Under the pieces are notes generated by a model. It made no database searches. It saw only the letters and a program-made list of their open reading frames with translations, and had not been told where the DNA came from. DNA of 64,000 nt from Sisyra terminalis (Eukaryota > Arthropoda > Insecta > Neuroptera > Sisyridae): assembly GCA_958496175.1 (NCBI GenBank), contig OY292274.1, positions 15,769,689 through 15,833,688 of the forward strand, in the 5' to 3' direction. The translations under genes and the position numbers were made by a program. Below, piece by piece: positions 26,799 through 38,659 of the stretch; position 1 is the first letter of the stretch, and every line of letters starts with the position of its first letter.

Positions 26799-26879
26799 AT
26801 TCTTCTTTTTCCTATAAACCACTTTGCAATTATTTTCCCCTGAAAAATGTTTCAGAACATTCAGTATATCTCTCCTTTC

Positions 26880-27290
26880 CTCAAATTTTGTTGCTTTCTT
26901 ATTTTACTTCTTGGATGAACTTCGGAGCAAGTCAATGTAGTACTTCTTTGTTTGTAGTTCTATTTAGGTATGATATTTTGGGGATTGTGCAGTATAATCA
27001 TATTTTGCAGACTTCAATTTTGCTTAGATTTGTATGATTTAGAGTAGTAGCTTCCATACCATACTTTATGAAAGAAAATGTGTTGCACTTTACCGTTCGT
27101 AACTTGATATTCTCATTGAACTATCTACTGCAGAAGAATTCCATCATGTTTAGAAAAGTAATTGTTTCTATTTCAATTCTAAGCCGAGTGTCTACTGACG
27201 GTTCCCCGTTACTATACTAGTCAGTATCACCCCTAAGTATTTGAATTTGAAGACTTTTGGTTATTTACTATCAGTTCAGCATCAAACTTC
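26880..27290 (-). pseudogene. Highly decayed RTE-like LINE reverse transcriptase fragment
   Basis: Translating the minus strand across several frames gives pieces in the order of an RTE-like RT C-terminal region: FKFKYLGVILTS, then a TRLRIEIE-like segment, IKYGMEATTLN and NRTTNKEVL. These correspond to the conserved 'YLGV', 'RI..A', 'YGAET' and 'R.NEEVL' blocks. Many stops and frameshifts are present. Assignment rests on motif order only. Confidence 0.45.
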
Positions 27291-29385
27291 AATTTAGGTG
27301 CAATAAAGCATTGAAATTTGGCTAAATGTATGAGGTTCCAAAATAGTATTCTTTAAGAATTCTTAACAATAGAATAAACCCGTATGAATTTTTATGACTC
27401 CAACTCCATTTTTACTTAAAAACAATACGCTAATTCCATCTTTCACAAAAAATTTCACCTACACGGCAATAACTTCGGCTCCCTAGGCCTGGCGTAAACT
27501 TATTTAATTTTACGTTATCAATTACAAAAATTGATTACAAATGCAGTGCTTTTCAAACTTTCACGATACGTTTACCTCTTCTTAAATTTTTTTAACGCCG
27601 ATTATCCCTCATCAAAAAGTTTTGACAAAAAATATGTTTTGTATGATTCAGTTGCTACCCTATAAATTATATTTAACCTCACCAAGTATAGTACCACCGC
27701 AAGCGTACCTCTATCAAATTTTCGCTATACTCCTCGGGGTACACTTACCATACTTAGGGAAACGCGGTATTAACGTATTTGTTTGGACTAGAAAATCAAT
27801 TCATCGAATTTACTGTAACATCAAATTTTATTAAAATCTATCGAGATAAGAGTTCACTGAATTAAGGAAAATGGTGCAGTATGACAATCTAAACGAAAGA
27901 ACAATCGCGACGTTTAGACGCCCTTTGAATTGTCCTTGTATTTTTGTACAGCTTTATCTTCAAAAAGCTGGGGAGAATATATTATATTTGCTCATGTTTA
28001 TTACACGATCCTGTAAATCAATATTAAAGTCTAGCGCGACAGAAGTTGACGCCTGAAGCCAGTTGTTGCATATGCGGCTTTTTGAAGAAGAATGTTCTTT
28101 CGGCCAACAATCGTAAAAACAGTCAATTTCCTAACTTACCACTTTGCATGACAAAAAATAATATTTTATCATTATCATAGTAATTTTTCTTGTAAGCTAT
28201 AATTTTTAACTAGAAAAAATCAATCAATCAAATATCATAGCGAACTAATGGTAATTTAAATAGATGTAATTTATGTTTCACACGGAAAATTAGATAGTTT
28301 TGTATTTTGGGGTAGTAAAGAAATCATCATTGGAAAAAAAGTGTTCTTTAAAAGCTAAATTCGAAATGTAGCTTTATATTTTAAAGCTACTTAAAATATT
28401 GTATTCACCTGAGTTCTGCATTTATTTTTAATTTATACAAACATATAAAACGAGTTGCATATATTCTTGTAATTACGTAATTAAATGAGTTTTTTGTCAA
28501 AAAAATTGCATTATCACACTTTTTTATAACTAATTTTATAGAATACAAACAGTAGTATTTGCTAAAATACATGTTTAATTTTCAAAGCTATTGTATTGTA
28601 TTCAGTTTTTCAGTTAATAAAAGTCATGTTTTCCTTACATTGAAAACATTGACATCTAAAGTTTTTACGCAGACAATTGCTAAGCTGTGGATAAATTCAG
28701 GGAAAACGAAAAAAATTTCACCGTGTGACATATTCAACTGAACTCACAAAAGTTTCAGAAATCAATTTAAAAATTGATCGATGTCAGCCTTTATAGTATT
28801 TGCTCATATGTTGGCAACCTAGAAAGTTTGGAAACATTTTATTATTCAGTTGAGATATTTGAGAAATTTTCAAGTTTATAACTACAAAACATTGCAACAT
28901 AAAACTTTAAATGAAATTTAATTCACTTACGAAAAAACAAAGAGGAAAAGTTTTTCAAGTAGATAACGAGGAGGAAATTTTCCATTGTTATAGTGTAATA
29001 TGAAAGCATCTATATGCTTTATATTAAACATTATTTGATGGAACATAATTCGTATGAAAAAACTTTATACACAGGAAATTAAAAGAGTCAAAGTCGAATG
29101 TAATATTCAAAGAGCAGTCTAGGTGTTTTACTTCAAATAAAATTAAATTAAAATTGAATTGTTGATGACTTAATAAGTTTTTACGTCAATGTTTTCTTGT
29201 ATTAAACACTAAAGTTGGTAATTTTTTAATGTAACCTCATTATATTTCACTGTAAGGTTTTCGTTTCATACTTTAGTGAAAAACAGATAGTATTTGTTTC
29301 TTACCTTCTTATTTTATTACCACTTCCGCGTTCATAAATCCACAAATTCATTATTTAACATTTAATTATTTGATTTTTCTACAAA
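27291..29385. other. Non-coding AT-rich spacer
   Basis: No gene or repeat is recognised. Short open frames at 27622-28056 and 28559-28741 have no family resemblance. Confidence 0.5.
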
Positions 29386-31862
29386 ATCTATACTAATATA
29401 AAAACTCTTAAATCTGTCTGTACATTTTGATTTTGAACCAAATTTTAAGGTAAATATTTGTTTCAAGAAGGCCTTTATTCCACATTTAACATTTTTAAAA
29501 TTTTTGTCTATCTGTCTGTCTGTGTGTCCCGATTTAACTAAAGGACGGAACAATCGAATTTAATAAAATTTGGTATTAAGATACAACACAATTTCCCACT
29601 CACATAAGGCTACTTAACATTCCTTAAAAATAATAAGGGAAGGTATTTCCTACGTAAAAACTGAATGATGAAAAAAATTTTTACTTTAGACAGGCGAGTT
29701 ATATATCATTGGAAAGGTAATTAAAAGCTATAAAATAATCTGTAAAAATATTTTTAAGTTGAAATGATAAAAAGCACAGTAAATTCAATGTAAAGTACAA
29801 AAAATTGCCTCTTTGAAATATAAGCGTTTTTATATATAATCAACATAAAATTGGTTTGGTGCATTGTTTTAGGTATTTAACATTCTGGTGCTCACAATTA
29901 AAGAGACGTGGGTTCAAATCTTACAATAACCTTTTTTTTACAAAAATGTTGTAAATAGACCCTTAGTATTTATATATCCCCTCTGACTGCTGAAATTTTA
30001 ATATTCGGTGTATTTCTTATAAGAAATGATATGTGATAAGAATTTTTTAAAATTCCTACACTAAAAGAGTGAAAGGGGTGACTATTTTTGTATGAGAAAA
30101 TGTTAATCAACATCCGAAATTTTACATTAAATAAGTGTAATTAATAAATATATTATTAATTAATAAGTGTGTTTTGTTATCTCATTTTAATAAGAGCATT
30201 TTAAATAACGCTATTTCATTTAATTAGTATGAAAGTTTATGTCGTAGGTACTTATACCAAATACCAAACATGCAGTTTTTAATTTTTGTTTGTTTTTCAA
30301 CAATCAAACTTTTTAAAATCTAATTTTTATGAACCAATGGTTGTGATCTGGAGCAATTATATACTCTGCTGAAAAGCAGTAAGGGAGTAATTTTTTGTCA
30401 TATATTTCATTATCAATTAAAATATAGAATCTTCCAAACTAACTTTTCTTCGGTATTTAGAAAAATTTGAAAACCATTTATTGTTATTGAAAATAAATAA
30501 AATATTCGAATTTACTTCTACGCTTTCCACTTATTTCCAACAATTTTGTATGTCCGACGTCCTAATGAACGAAATCGAATTTCTTTTTAGTTATGATAAT
30601 CAAAATAAAAAAGGTCATATTTTTTTTCCTTTTACATTGTATTTTCAAATATATATGCATATTTCTGTCGATGAAATTTGGAAAGTGTTTTTCTTAAACG
30701 ATGCAGATATATAATAAGAAAGGGTTTTTGGTAATTCCTCCTCTAAAAGAGTGAAAAATAGTGGCAAAGTTTGTACGGCATAACGTCTAATAAACAATCG
30801 AAATTTTAAATTTTATAATCAAAATACCGTTATAGACGAAACGTTTTATCGCCAAAAATAAAACAAAGTTGGGTTATTATTAGAAACAAAAAGGTACGAT
30901 CTGCTTAAATATTTAAACTCTGATACAAATATCTGAATAAGATTAAGTTAAGTTTGAAAATGAGCTTTAAGTTTTTTGTCTTTCACAATTTTTAAACCTG
31001 AAAATCCAAAATACGTTTTCACAAATCAATACATTAGTGAGTACCCCTTGAAATTCGGCGAACGGAAAGAAAATACTTAACTGGCATTTTTGTGAACTAA
31101 AGTTAGTGGCTCCTACCGACAGAGAAAGAATGACAATTTAAAGGGGGGGATGTTTTGAATGTTAAAAATACGGTAAGTCATAATGATAAAAGAAATTTAA
31201 AATGTTCTTCCAGAGCAAAAGGCATACGCGAACTCGTGTATGGTGAACTCGAGATTATTTAATATGGTTAAATTGTATCGTTGAAATTCAGATATTTTAG
31301 TAATAAGTGTATGGTTACACAATGGTTATACTTGATTATGGAGGAACTAGGTTTCGTGTTATTGTACAAATTTCAATTTCGCAGTAGTGTTGTACATTGT
31401 AGGAGAGTAATAGTTTTGGGAAAAAGGTTTATTCGGGAATCGAGACAGTAAGATGGTATTCCAACTAATATTCAAAATCTAGACCCTTAACTTTTTATAT
31501 TTTAACGCGAGTATTTTGGAAACTTTTGACTTTTTTAAGTCATAATTCAACTTAAGACTGACTTAATTGAAATTTTTAATTTATGCATAAAAGCTGATTG
31601 ATTTACGGATTATTTGGGTAATGATGGGTATACCTGCCGTAGGTTACACAATTGATACATCCTACTATTTTATTCTAAGCGACTGTTTATTAAATTTGTC
31701 TTTTTAAAGCCGACAAAATAGTGTTTTTAAGTATGATTATGTTTTTCGTAAAAGAAATAAGAAAAATAATAATTTCCATACACCACTACAAATAGCAAAT
31801 TTAAAAAGAAAATATAATCTACACCTACGTTACGCAGACGAAGTCGCGGGGATCAGCTAGTA
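29386..31862 (-). repeat. Family A repeat, copy 5 (longest, about 2.5 kb)
   Basis: On the minus strand it runs from the head (complement of CGAAGTCGCGGGGATCAGCT, ending at 31862) to the tail (complement of ATCTATACTAATATA at 29386). It is the most complete copy and the best template for a consensus. It carries the tRNA-like block on the plus strand (29857-29939). It lacks any long open frame, so it is non-autonomous or the coding part is fully decayed. Confidence 0.8.
29857..29939 (+). other. tRNA-derived segment inside family A copy 5
   Basis: A box TGGTGCATTGT (29857-29867, one mismatch at the last base), B box GGTTCAAATCT (29911-29921), then 8 T at 29932-29939. Order and spacing match the blocks in copies 2 and 4. 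Confidence 0.6.
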
Positions 31863-31973
31863 AAGGATAAATCAGGATGTAGTAGACCAAAAAATTTAGC
31901 AGCGTTTTGTTTTATTCAATAAAATATAGCGCTGCTAAATTTAGCAGTGCTTACTACATCCTGATTTATCCTT
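31863..31973. mobile_element. 111-bp MITE at a TA target
   Basis: Perfect 22-bp terminal inverted repeats (31863-31884 and 31952-31973; the left begins AAGGATAAATCAGGATG) are flanked by TA on both sides (31861-31862, 31974-31975). An inner inverted repeat, AAATTTAGCAGCG, makes most of the element able to fold. TA duplication and size fit a Tc1/mariner-type MITE. It sits exactly at the head boundary of family A copy 5. Confidence 0.8.
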
Positions 31974-32811
31974 TATATTACATATTGATATAGACCTGAA
32001 ACAATGAAAATTTTTCTACAATGTTTTTTAATATTTAATTATTTTTTTCTCCGAATCCTTTTCCTAAAAAAGGGAATGCATTTAAAGTTTTAAAAATGAT
32101 TCAAATGAATAACCAAATGCAATGCAACTGTACAAGATTTCATTTAAAGGAAATATTCTTTATAAGACAATTTAATGCAACAATCTAACTAAATTAAGAG
32201 ATATTAAATTTTCAGCATTTATAAAAAATGAAAAGGAAGTTACTTTAAAGTTGGTAAAATGTATTAGAAGATATTCGATTTAAAATCCCATAAAGCTTAC
32301 AAATCTATTCAAACTATATATAAATAAATTAACTCCAGCTTTTATTATAATTTAATTTCTTCATAATTTTTCCCAATACCTAGTCCTTTTTGATAAATAA
32401 ACACTGTTTATGTGTACGCTTTTGACTTATGTTTGCCTTTCCAGCATTTATTTTATTCGAACTACAATTTTTTGCTTCGCATTATAAATTAATTTCATGT
32501 CATATTTATTTAGGGTGAAACTCATTTATTTTTTACAAAGAAGGTTTTAAAAGCTTTACGATATTGAATTTACTTCATCTCGTCGAAAAAAAAGTCATCT
32601 CTTAGTAATATCCGTTGACAACCGTCATTCATTTCTTGCCCTGAAATTTCCCAAAACGAAAATATCGTTTTGAAATTTATGAGAAAATTCATTTTCCTGC
32701 AATAATTGGAAAATTGGAATGTTCGAGATCGGAAAGAAAATGTAATTTTCTTTTTTTACTTAAGGAGAGGTAGGCTTTAAAATGTTCCTTATTGTAATCC
32801 TGTAGATTTTT
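31974..32811. other. Non-coding AT-rich spacer
   Basis: I see no gene. A small hairpin (AAAACGA, 5-nt loop, TCGTTTT) lies near 32655-32675. Confidence 0.5.
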
Positions 32812-33080
32812 GAAGTGAAAACTTCTTTAGCATCGTTGTGACTTGAAATTTCATGAAACGAAAAAGCGATAGTTAAAAGAGATAAACATATAAACCTATA
32901 AGACTTAATGAACGAGAGAATGAGATAAAAAAATATTACAGTGTTTCTTATGTATGTATGCCCCTGCTATTACACTTCTTGCGAATATTCATTCTAACAA
33001 CCGTGATTAATTGTGTATTGCTTACATAAATATTTTATTATTTATTGATTAAATTGATTAAATATTATTTTTGATAAAAG
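32812..33080 (+). repeat. Family C repeat, copy 2 (first 270 bp)
   Basis: This is colinear with the start of family C (AGCATCGTTGTGACTTG) through the TTACATAAATATTT block, then homology ends. The heat-shock element is retained at 32845-32862. Confidence 0.75.
32845..32862 (+). promoter_or_regulatory. Heat-shock element in family C copy 2
   Basis: GAA-AT-TTC-AT-GAA-AC-GAA, identical to the strings at 16365 and 44373. Confidence 0.6.
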
Positions 33081-36000
33081 CGTCTTTAAAGTGTACCGAA
33101 AGCGAATGCAGAATTCTCGCTTAACTTATTCATTTTCCACAATTTACGTAGAATGGCAAAAATCGTTCAACTTAATCGTCAAACTATTCAACATTGATAT
33201 AAAATATGGATTGTTCACAATCGAATTTACATACATCATAAGGTTTGTTATAATGAATATTTAATATATCTATGCTTTGTTAGTCTATAGTTACACACTG
33301 TACAGTTTCTCAAAATACTGGGCAGAATTTATTAAAATCCCTGGATTGATTTGGATATTTTTGGCTCAATTTATTCGTTATTAATGTTCCGTAAGTTTCT
33401 ATTTATAGAGTTATAAATGAATGTCTTATCATTTTAAGACTTCGTATTCATTTTGAGATTAGCATTGGAAGTTACATATTATGTTTATTTCAATATTTTT
33501 TTTATTTCACATGATTGAGACTTTACATATCGAGCACAGGAATAAAAAGGGCAAAAAATGAAATAATGGAAAATATTTTTTTTTATAAAATAAATTGTAT
33601 TTTTTCATCAAATAAAACATTTTTAATACATATGCTTCCGGCGTTTTTAAAAAAAAGCTTTCTTTTATCGAATAATTGAATGTACATCCCTAAAATGATG
33701 ACAAAACTAAAGCTGTTTCAGAGGTAAGTACAAGCTTACGGAAAAGCTTTCAAATTTATTATATAAAATTTTTAGATGCTATGTTTAATATTTCATTTGG
33801 CGTATATGATACCTTTCTATGTGATGAAACTTTTTTGTTAATCTTTTTTGATTTGAAATTTGAGTTTTTATTTTGTTTCGAAACTATTGTGTTACTGACA
33901 AAATTGTTACGTCGTATTGTCGTAATACCAAGTAAAAATAAATCCTCTCTAAATTGTGTTGAATTTATTTCCTCCTCGCCTCAACAATATGTGAGGAGAA
34001 GGAGAGAAGGTTTTTTTTTCAATAAAAACGAAGATTATTTGATATACTTAAACGTAATACTTTAGGTTTGAGTGAACAATAAGTTGATATTTTCCTTTCT
34101 GTTGTAATTCTACGAAACATATCTGTAGTATGCTTAGGATTTTTTTTAATTTTACTCTTGGGATGTGCAATTGAAGAAAACGTTTTCTTTCTTCACTTTA
34201 GCAAATTGTACATACTTGAAATTATGGTTAAGTCATTGAATGCTCTATATAATGGTAACGTCAAATTTGATTTTGATTTAATATAGGTACATAAAATTTA
34301 AAGAAAATACTAATTTGCATGGTAATAAATTTGTGTTGAATTATGAAAATAACAAATTTGCATAATAATTTCCTGTTCATTATCAATTTATATAGTTGAG
34401 GAAAAACTAAATTTATGAATATAATTCCATATTGTGATAATTATTGTCACTAAAACACTTCTGCATTTAGATTATCATCCATTAAGTTTACATATTTTTA
34501 CATAAAAGATTTGTAGCGAGAAATCCATTTAACCTTTAGGGGCCTCAATATTTGAGGTACCTATTCCTTACATCAAACGCACTTCGATTAATTTATTCAT
34601 TCGTCCGAATTTTGCCCAGTGAGTTGGCTTTATTGACACTGTATAACTTTATACTTTTGCAGAATAGAACACGTTTCAAACACAAGCTTTATAAATTCAA
34701 CAAGAAATTTAAATAGATATATGAGATGCTGCAATCAACTTATCACTTGCTAAAGATAATTTAGTTTTGTTGTACATTCTATCATCAAATGTTTTATTTT
34801 ATTAGTCAAAGTGATTGAACTACAATCAGTTTTTATACATAAGTATGGATATTTCTAGTAGTTTACCTTTGTCAAATATAACAATGAATATAAGTTTGTT
34901 ATATATATAACTGATTATAGCATTTAATTAAGTTTCTAATTCATTCAAAGGAAAGTGCTTTTTGTTCTTTGATTACTTTTCACTGTTAATCCTTTGAACA
35001 TATGAATCACTAAATAATTGGACCCCGATACCCTATGATAAAATGTAATAATCTTATATTGCACGATACAAATTGCAAAAGATTCGACAAAAGAAAGGAT
35101 AATAAAATGAGTAGTGAGTGAAAAAAATGAAGCCTACATAACGATTTGAAAGTTTTAACATCCATCTATTTACATTTTCGTACGTTACTCAAAAAATTCA
35201 CTTTAAAATACAACAAAGATATGATACTAAAGACGATAATTCTGTATAGAGTTGAAAAGCTTTTGGTGAAAATATTCTCAAATATATATTTTACGTCAAT
35301 TTCATTCAAACAAATATAATGTTTAATTATATCAAGATTAGGCTTTTGTAATATAAGTTTTGCTTTCAAAATCTTAGCAAATTTGGTATACTTTGGGTTT
35401 GCATTTAAATTTTTAATTAATTACTTTTTTCTACTATTAACTTTTGTCTATTAGATCAGGTCTTGAGCAATTCTAGAGTTTATAAACCTGCAAACCGAGA
35501 GATTAAAAAGAAACATACCTGTTTTGAGAGTTACAATAATTATTTATGTAATTTAATATTATGTTCCATTGAAAACTGACCACTTTGATCACAACGCCTA
35601 AAGACCAAAAAAAGTACTAGTTTTTGTGTGCACTTTAATATACAACTATATCAAATAGTTAACTAAAATCAAAAACAATTTTTTTTAATTGAAAAAATAA
35701 AATATGGGAGAAAATCACATAAAAATGTAAAAATAAGATTTCTTGCTACACCCAAGTCTGGTAGCAATTTTGTTTACGTCAAAAATTTATTTGGAAAAAA
35801 AGCAAAAAAAAATTCCTACTCTCGAAACTGATCTTTGAATTTCGTGAGGTTCTTTAAAAACATTGTAAACAAAACGCTGTAGAACTCACAATATTCAGTA
35901 TTTTCATTATTTTACCGCATTTAATTAAGTAAATGTCAAATTTCAAGATTTTTTTCTGCGTTAATAACATTTTTCGTTGCAGGATTTGATTCAATATAAT

Positions 36001-36977
36001 CGAAAAAAAATTTTAAAGGAAATTAAAATAATAATACAATGTTTGTTCAATGTCAACTTATGGTCAATTCTTTGGTTGCACACAATACGCGGCCATGTTT
36101 CTTAAACATCTCCTACTGATCAGTTCTCAATAGTGTATGAAAACGTAAATCGTTCAACGGTTAGAGTGATATAAAAATTAGATCACGTATATTCAAGAAT
36201 TTTAAAAATAAAAATAAAACATGCAATAAAATGTTTCGATATTTCATTTAGTTTTTCAGATATAGATTTCAAATGGTTAAAAAAGAATGATAAAAGAGCA
36301 AATGAACTATGCAATTTACTGTGTTGTATCTCAATCATGTTAATTTAATACCAGATGGATATTCTTGGGAACTTGAATATGGAATAATTTAATGTATACC
36401 TTTTACAATATTTCGTTGACATATTTTTCAATTTTTTTAGATAATATACGAGAATATACTAACATCGTCATTGGAACGTTATGGTTCATATTATTTTCTC
36501 AGTCGATGGATAACACAAGATCACAAACGGGAATGAGAAAATAGTGTTGACATTCGTATGAACTTAAACTATCCGATCTTGTCTTATACATCAACTAACA
36601 AAGTTATATGAACCAGGATGTTTCAACGATTATGTTAACTTTAAATATTGTCGGAAAAAATTGAAAAATGTATCAACGAAAAGTTGCAAAATTAGAATTT
36701 TATTATTAAATTATTCCATATCCAAATTTCCCAGAATTACCCAACTGACAATGACAACAATGACCCCATTGATAACAATGTACGTTTACAGATTTTTTAT
36801 ATCTATTGGTATAGATTATTCCGATTTTGAGAGAATTGAAAAAGTTTAAAAGTGAATAACGTATTCAACAAGTTTCACCTATAAGTAAGAGTAAGCATAT
36901 ATAAATTCTGGTAAATGATATTGGAAAGGACTAAAATTGAAAAGAAAGTATTTTTAGTTGAAAATAAAAATTGTTAA
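33081..36977. other. Non-coding AT-rich spacer
   Basis: No gene is recognised. The open frame at 33781-34065 is Phe/Leu/Ile-rich and typical of AT-rich noise. Position 36966-36977 is the left target duplication of the element that follows. Confidence 0.5.
36966..36977. repeat. Target-site duplication, left copy
   Basis: AAAAATTGTTAA, repeated at 38679-38690 after the poly-A end of the ORF1-only retroelement. Confidence 0.75.
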
Positions 36978-37010
36978 CAGTCGAAATCTGACCTCAGTCA
37001 AATGCAGTCC
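36978..37010 (+). promoter_or_regulatory. Internal LINE-type core promoter (initiator plus DPE)
   Basis: With the A of CAGTCG (36979) taken as +1, the pentamer AGTCC occupies +28 to +32, matching the insect DPE consensus RGWYV at its required spacing. There is no TATA box upstream. Such internal promoters let LINEs carry their promoter to new sites. The spacing is seen directly; function is inferred. Confidence 0.55.
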
Positions 37011-37167
37011 AAAGGCAGTTGATCTACAACAGTGAAAATCAAGTTTGAACTAAAAATAGTGAAACCGACAATAGCCAAGCCAGGCCCAAATTCGCTCACA
37101 ACCCGGTGAGTGAATCAACCAAATAAACACCAAAAACATCACTAAAACCTACTAAAAACCAAAAAAA

Positions 37168-38484
37168 ATGACCACCACCTTTTCCAATAACACCTCATCC
37201 TACGCACAAATAACTCAAAAAACCACAACAGTTATTCCAACCTTCCCTACAAAAAAACAAGCAATTGTGTTCGAGAGCATCTATAATACAAAAATAGCAG
37301 ATTACATAAAAGCAGTTGGAAACCAAATCGACCCAAGAAATATCATGTTTGCATCCCGACTGTCCAACAATCGTATCTGTAAATATCTAAAATCAACTGA
37401 TACCGTCGACACATACATAAACAATTTCAAAAACATCACAGTAAATGAGACGACCATCTCATGCAGGCGATTAATTGCTCCAACAACGAAACTTATCATT
37501 TCAAACGTTTGCCCGTCTATTCCACAACATATTATTATAGCTGCGTTAGCCCAAACAGGATTAGAAATAATGTCCGGGATGCAATTCATTCGAATAGGAA
37601 TGCAGGAGGAGAGATTTAAACATATATATAGCTTTAGACGATTCGTATTCGTCAAAGCATATGACCCCAAAATCCACCCAGACTCTCTCATTATAAAACA
37701 CGACAACGAAGAATACCGCATCTTTCTAGGAGAACCTGCTTACCAATTGCAGAAAACTGACAACAGTGGAAAAAATACCAACACAGTCAATCGCACATAC
37801 GAACACCAACTCAATCCCGACAGCGATACCACGAACACCATATCAAAACCAATTATATTAAATACCAACAATCAAAACTCTACCATTTCCCAACCAGAAC
37901 CACCAACAACAGAAAATAACAACATAAATATAACCCAGACCACCAGACACAACGAAGCGGACGAAGTTATCGAAATGCCACCCCCAATAACTAGCAAAAA
38001 TGACAATAATAAACCCCACCCCAAGAGAGTAAAGAGAACCCGACAGCCGACAGTATCGAATTCATCATCTGGAGGTATTAAAGCAATCAATCAATCCCAA
38101 TCAGAAATTGCCGATGACGATACTGAAGGAAACAGCAACTTGGAACAAATGGGAAACAAAGATTCTACCACCAGACGACAGGTTAGAAAAAAAACAAAAT
38201 CTAAATCAAAAAAAACTGAAAACGAAACTTCTGAGGAAGAGGATTGGACCACTATCAAAATATTTCAATCCCAACTCAATCTCCCACTAAACATTGACCA
38301 GATAAGGAATATCATGGAAAATGCCCGCAGCAACCAAGACCTAAACGATTTGACTCTGGATTACGCCACAAGTATAGAAGACGTCATCAGCACACTCCAA
38401 CAACTCCACCCAAAAATGAGCCCAAGTTTAAAGAACAGATGTACGCGGTTAATCAAAAGACTGCAAGAACACGAGTTTGCATAA
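37168..38484 (+). CDS. Gag-like ORF1 protein of the ORF1-only retroelement (438 aa)
   Basis: Likely an RNA-binding ORF1 protein of the type found before the RT in aphid- and bug-type LINEs. Residues 25-190 form a globular part: FPTKKQAIVFESI (26-38), ISCRRLIAP (97-105), LIISNVCPSIPQ (109-120) and EYRIFLGE (182-189). Relatives as I recall them place a CCHC zinc knuckle right after 'YRIFL'; here there is none, and no CxxC anywhere. Residues 195-350 are a low-complexity Asn/Thr/Pro linker with basic patches HPKRVKRTR (284-292) and a Lys-rich run at 336-349. The C-terminus (355-438) resembles the helical tail domain of this family. ATG 37168 follows four A's; a 6-codon upstream frame is at 37002-37022. 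The coding strand is rich in A and C and poor in G and T, unlike the surroundings. The frame is intact. The family assignment is by recall. Confidence 0.8.
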   Translation: MTTTFSNNTSSYAQITQKTTTVIPTFPTKKQAIVFESIYNTKIADYIKAVGNQIDPRNIMFASRLSNNRICKYLKSTDTVDTYINNFKNITVNETTISCRRLIAPTTKLIISNVCPSIPQHIIIAALAQTGLEIMSGMQFIRIGMQEERFKHIYSFRRFVFVKAYDPKIHPDSLIIKHDNEEYRIFLGEPAYQLQKTDNSGKNTNTVNRTYEHQLNPDSDTTNTISKPIILNTNNQNSTISQPEPPTTENNNINITQTTRHNEADEVIEMPPPITSKNDNNKPHPKRVKRTRQPTVSNSSSGGIKAINQSQSEIADDDTEGNSNLEQMGNKDSTTRRQVRKKTKSKSKKTENETSEEEDWTTIKIFQSQLNLPLNIDQIRNIMENARSNQDLNDLTLDYATSIEDVISTLQQLHPKMSPSLKNRCTRLIKRLQEHEFA

Positions 38485-38628
38485 ATTCATACCACCAAAA
38501 AATTTTATCGGAGTATATTCAATGACTAGGATAATCTATTTTAATCTGTTTAAATCTATTTAAGTCTGTTTTAATACTCTTTATTTATGTTAAAGATTAA
38601 TGTAAAACTGTAAAAGCTATCAAATTTT

Positions 38629-38659
38629 AGTCGCTAATGACCAAGCTGTTGAAGCGACT
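38629..38659 (+). other. 3' UTR hairpin of the ORF1-only element
   Basis: AGTCGCT (38629-38635) pairs with AGCGACT (38653-38659) around a 17-nt loop, about 10 nt before the A-rich tail. After one mismatch three more A/T pairs extend it. Hairpins here commonly serve as the RT recognition signal, so the partner LINE should share it. Confidence 0.7.

Noticed and set aside
33781..34065. 94-codon plus-strand frame
   Set aside because: Phe/Leu-rich low-complexity translation typical of AT-rich non-coding DNA.
37302..38090. Minus-strand frames of 139 and 72 codons
   Set aside because: Antisense shadows of the ORF1-only gag gene, which has the coherent domains and codon bias.
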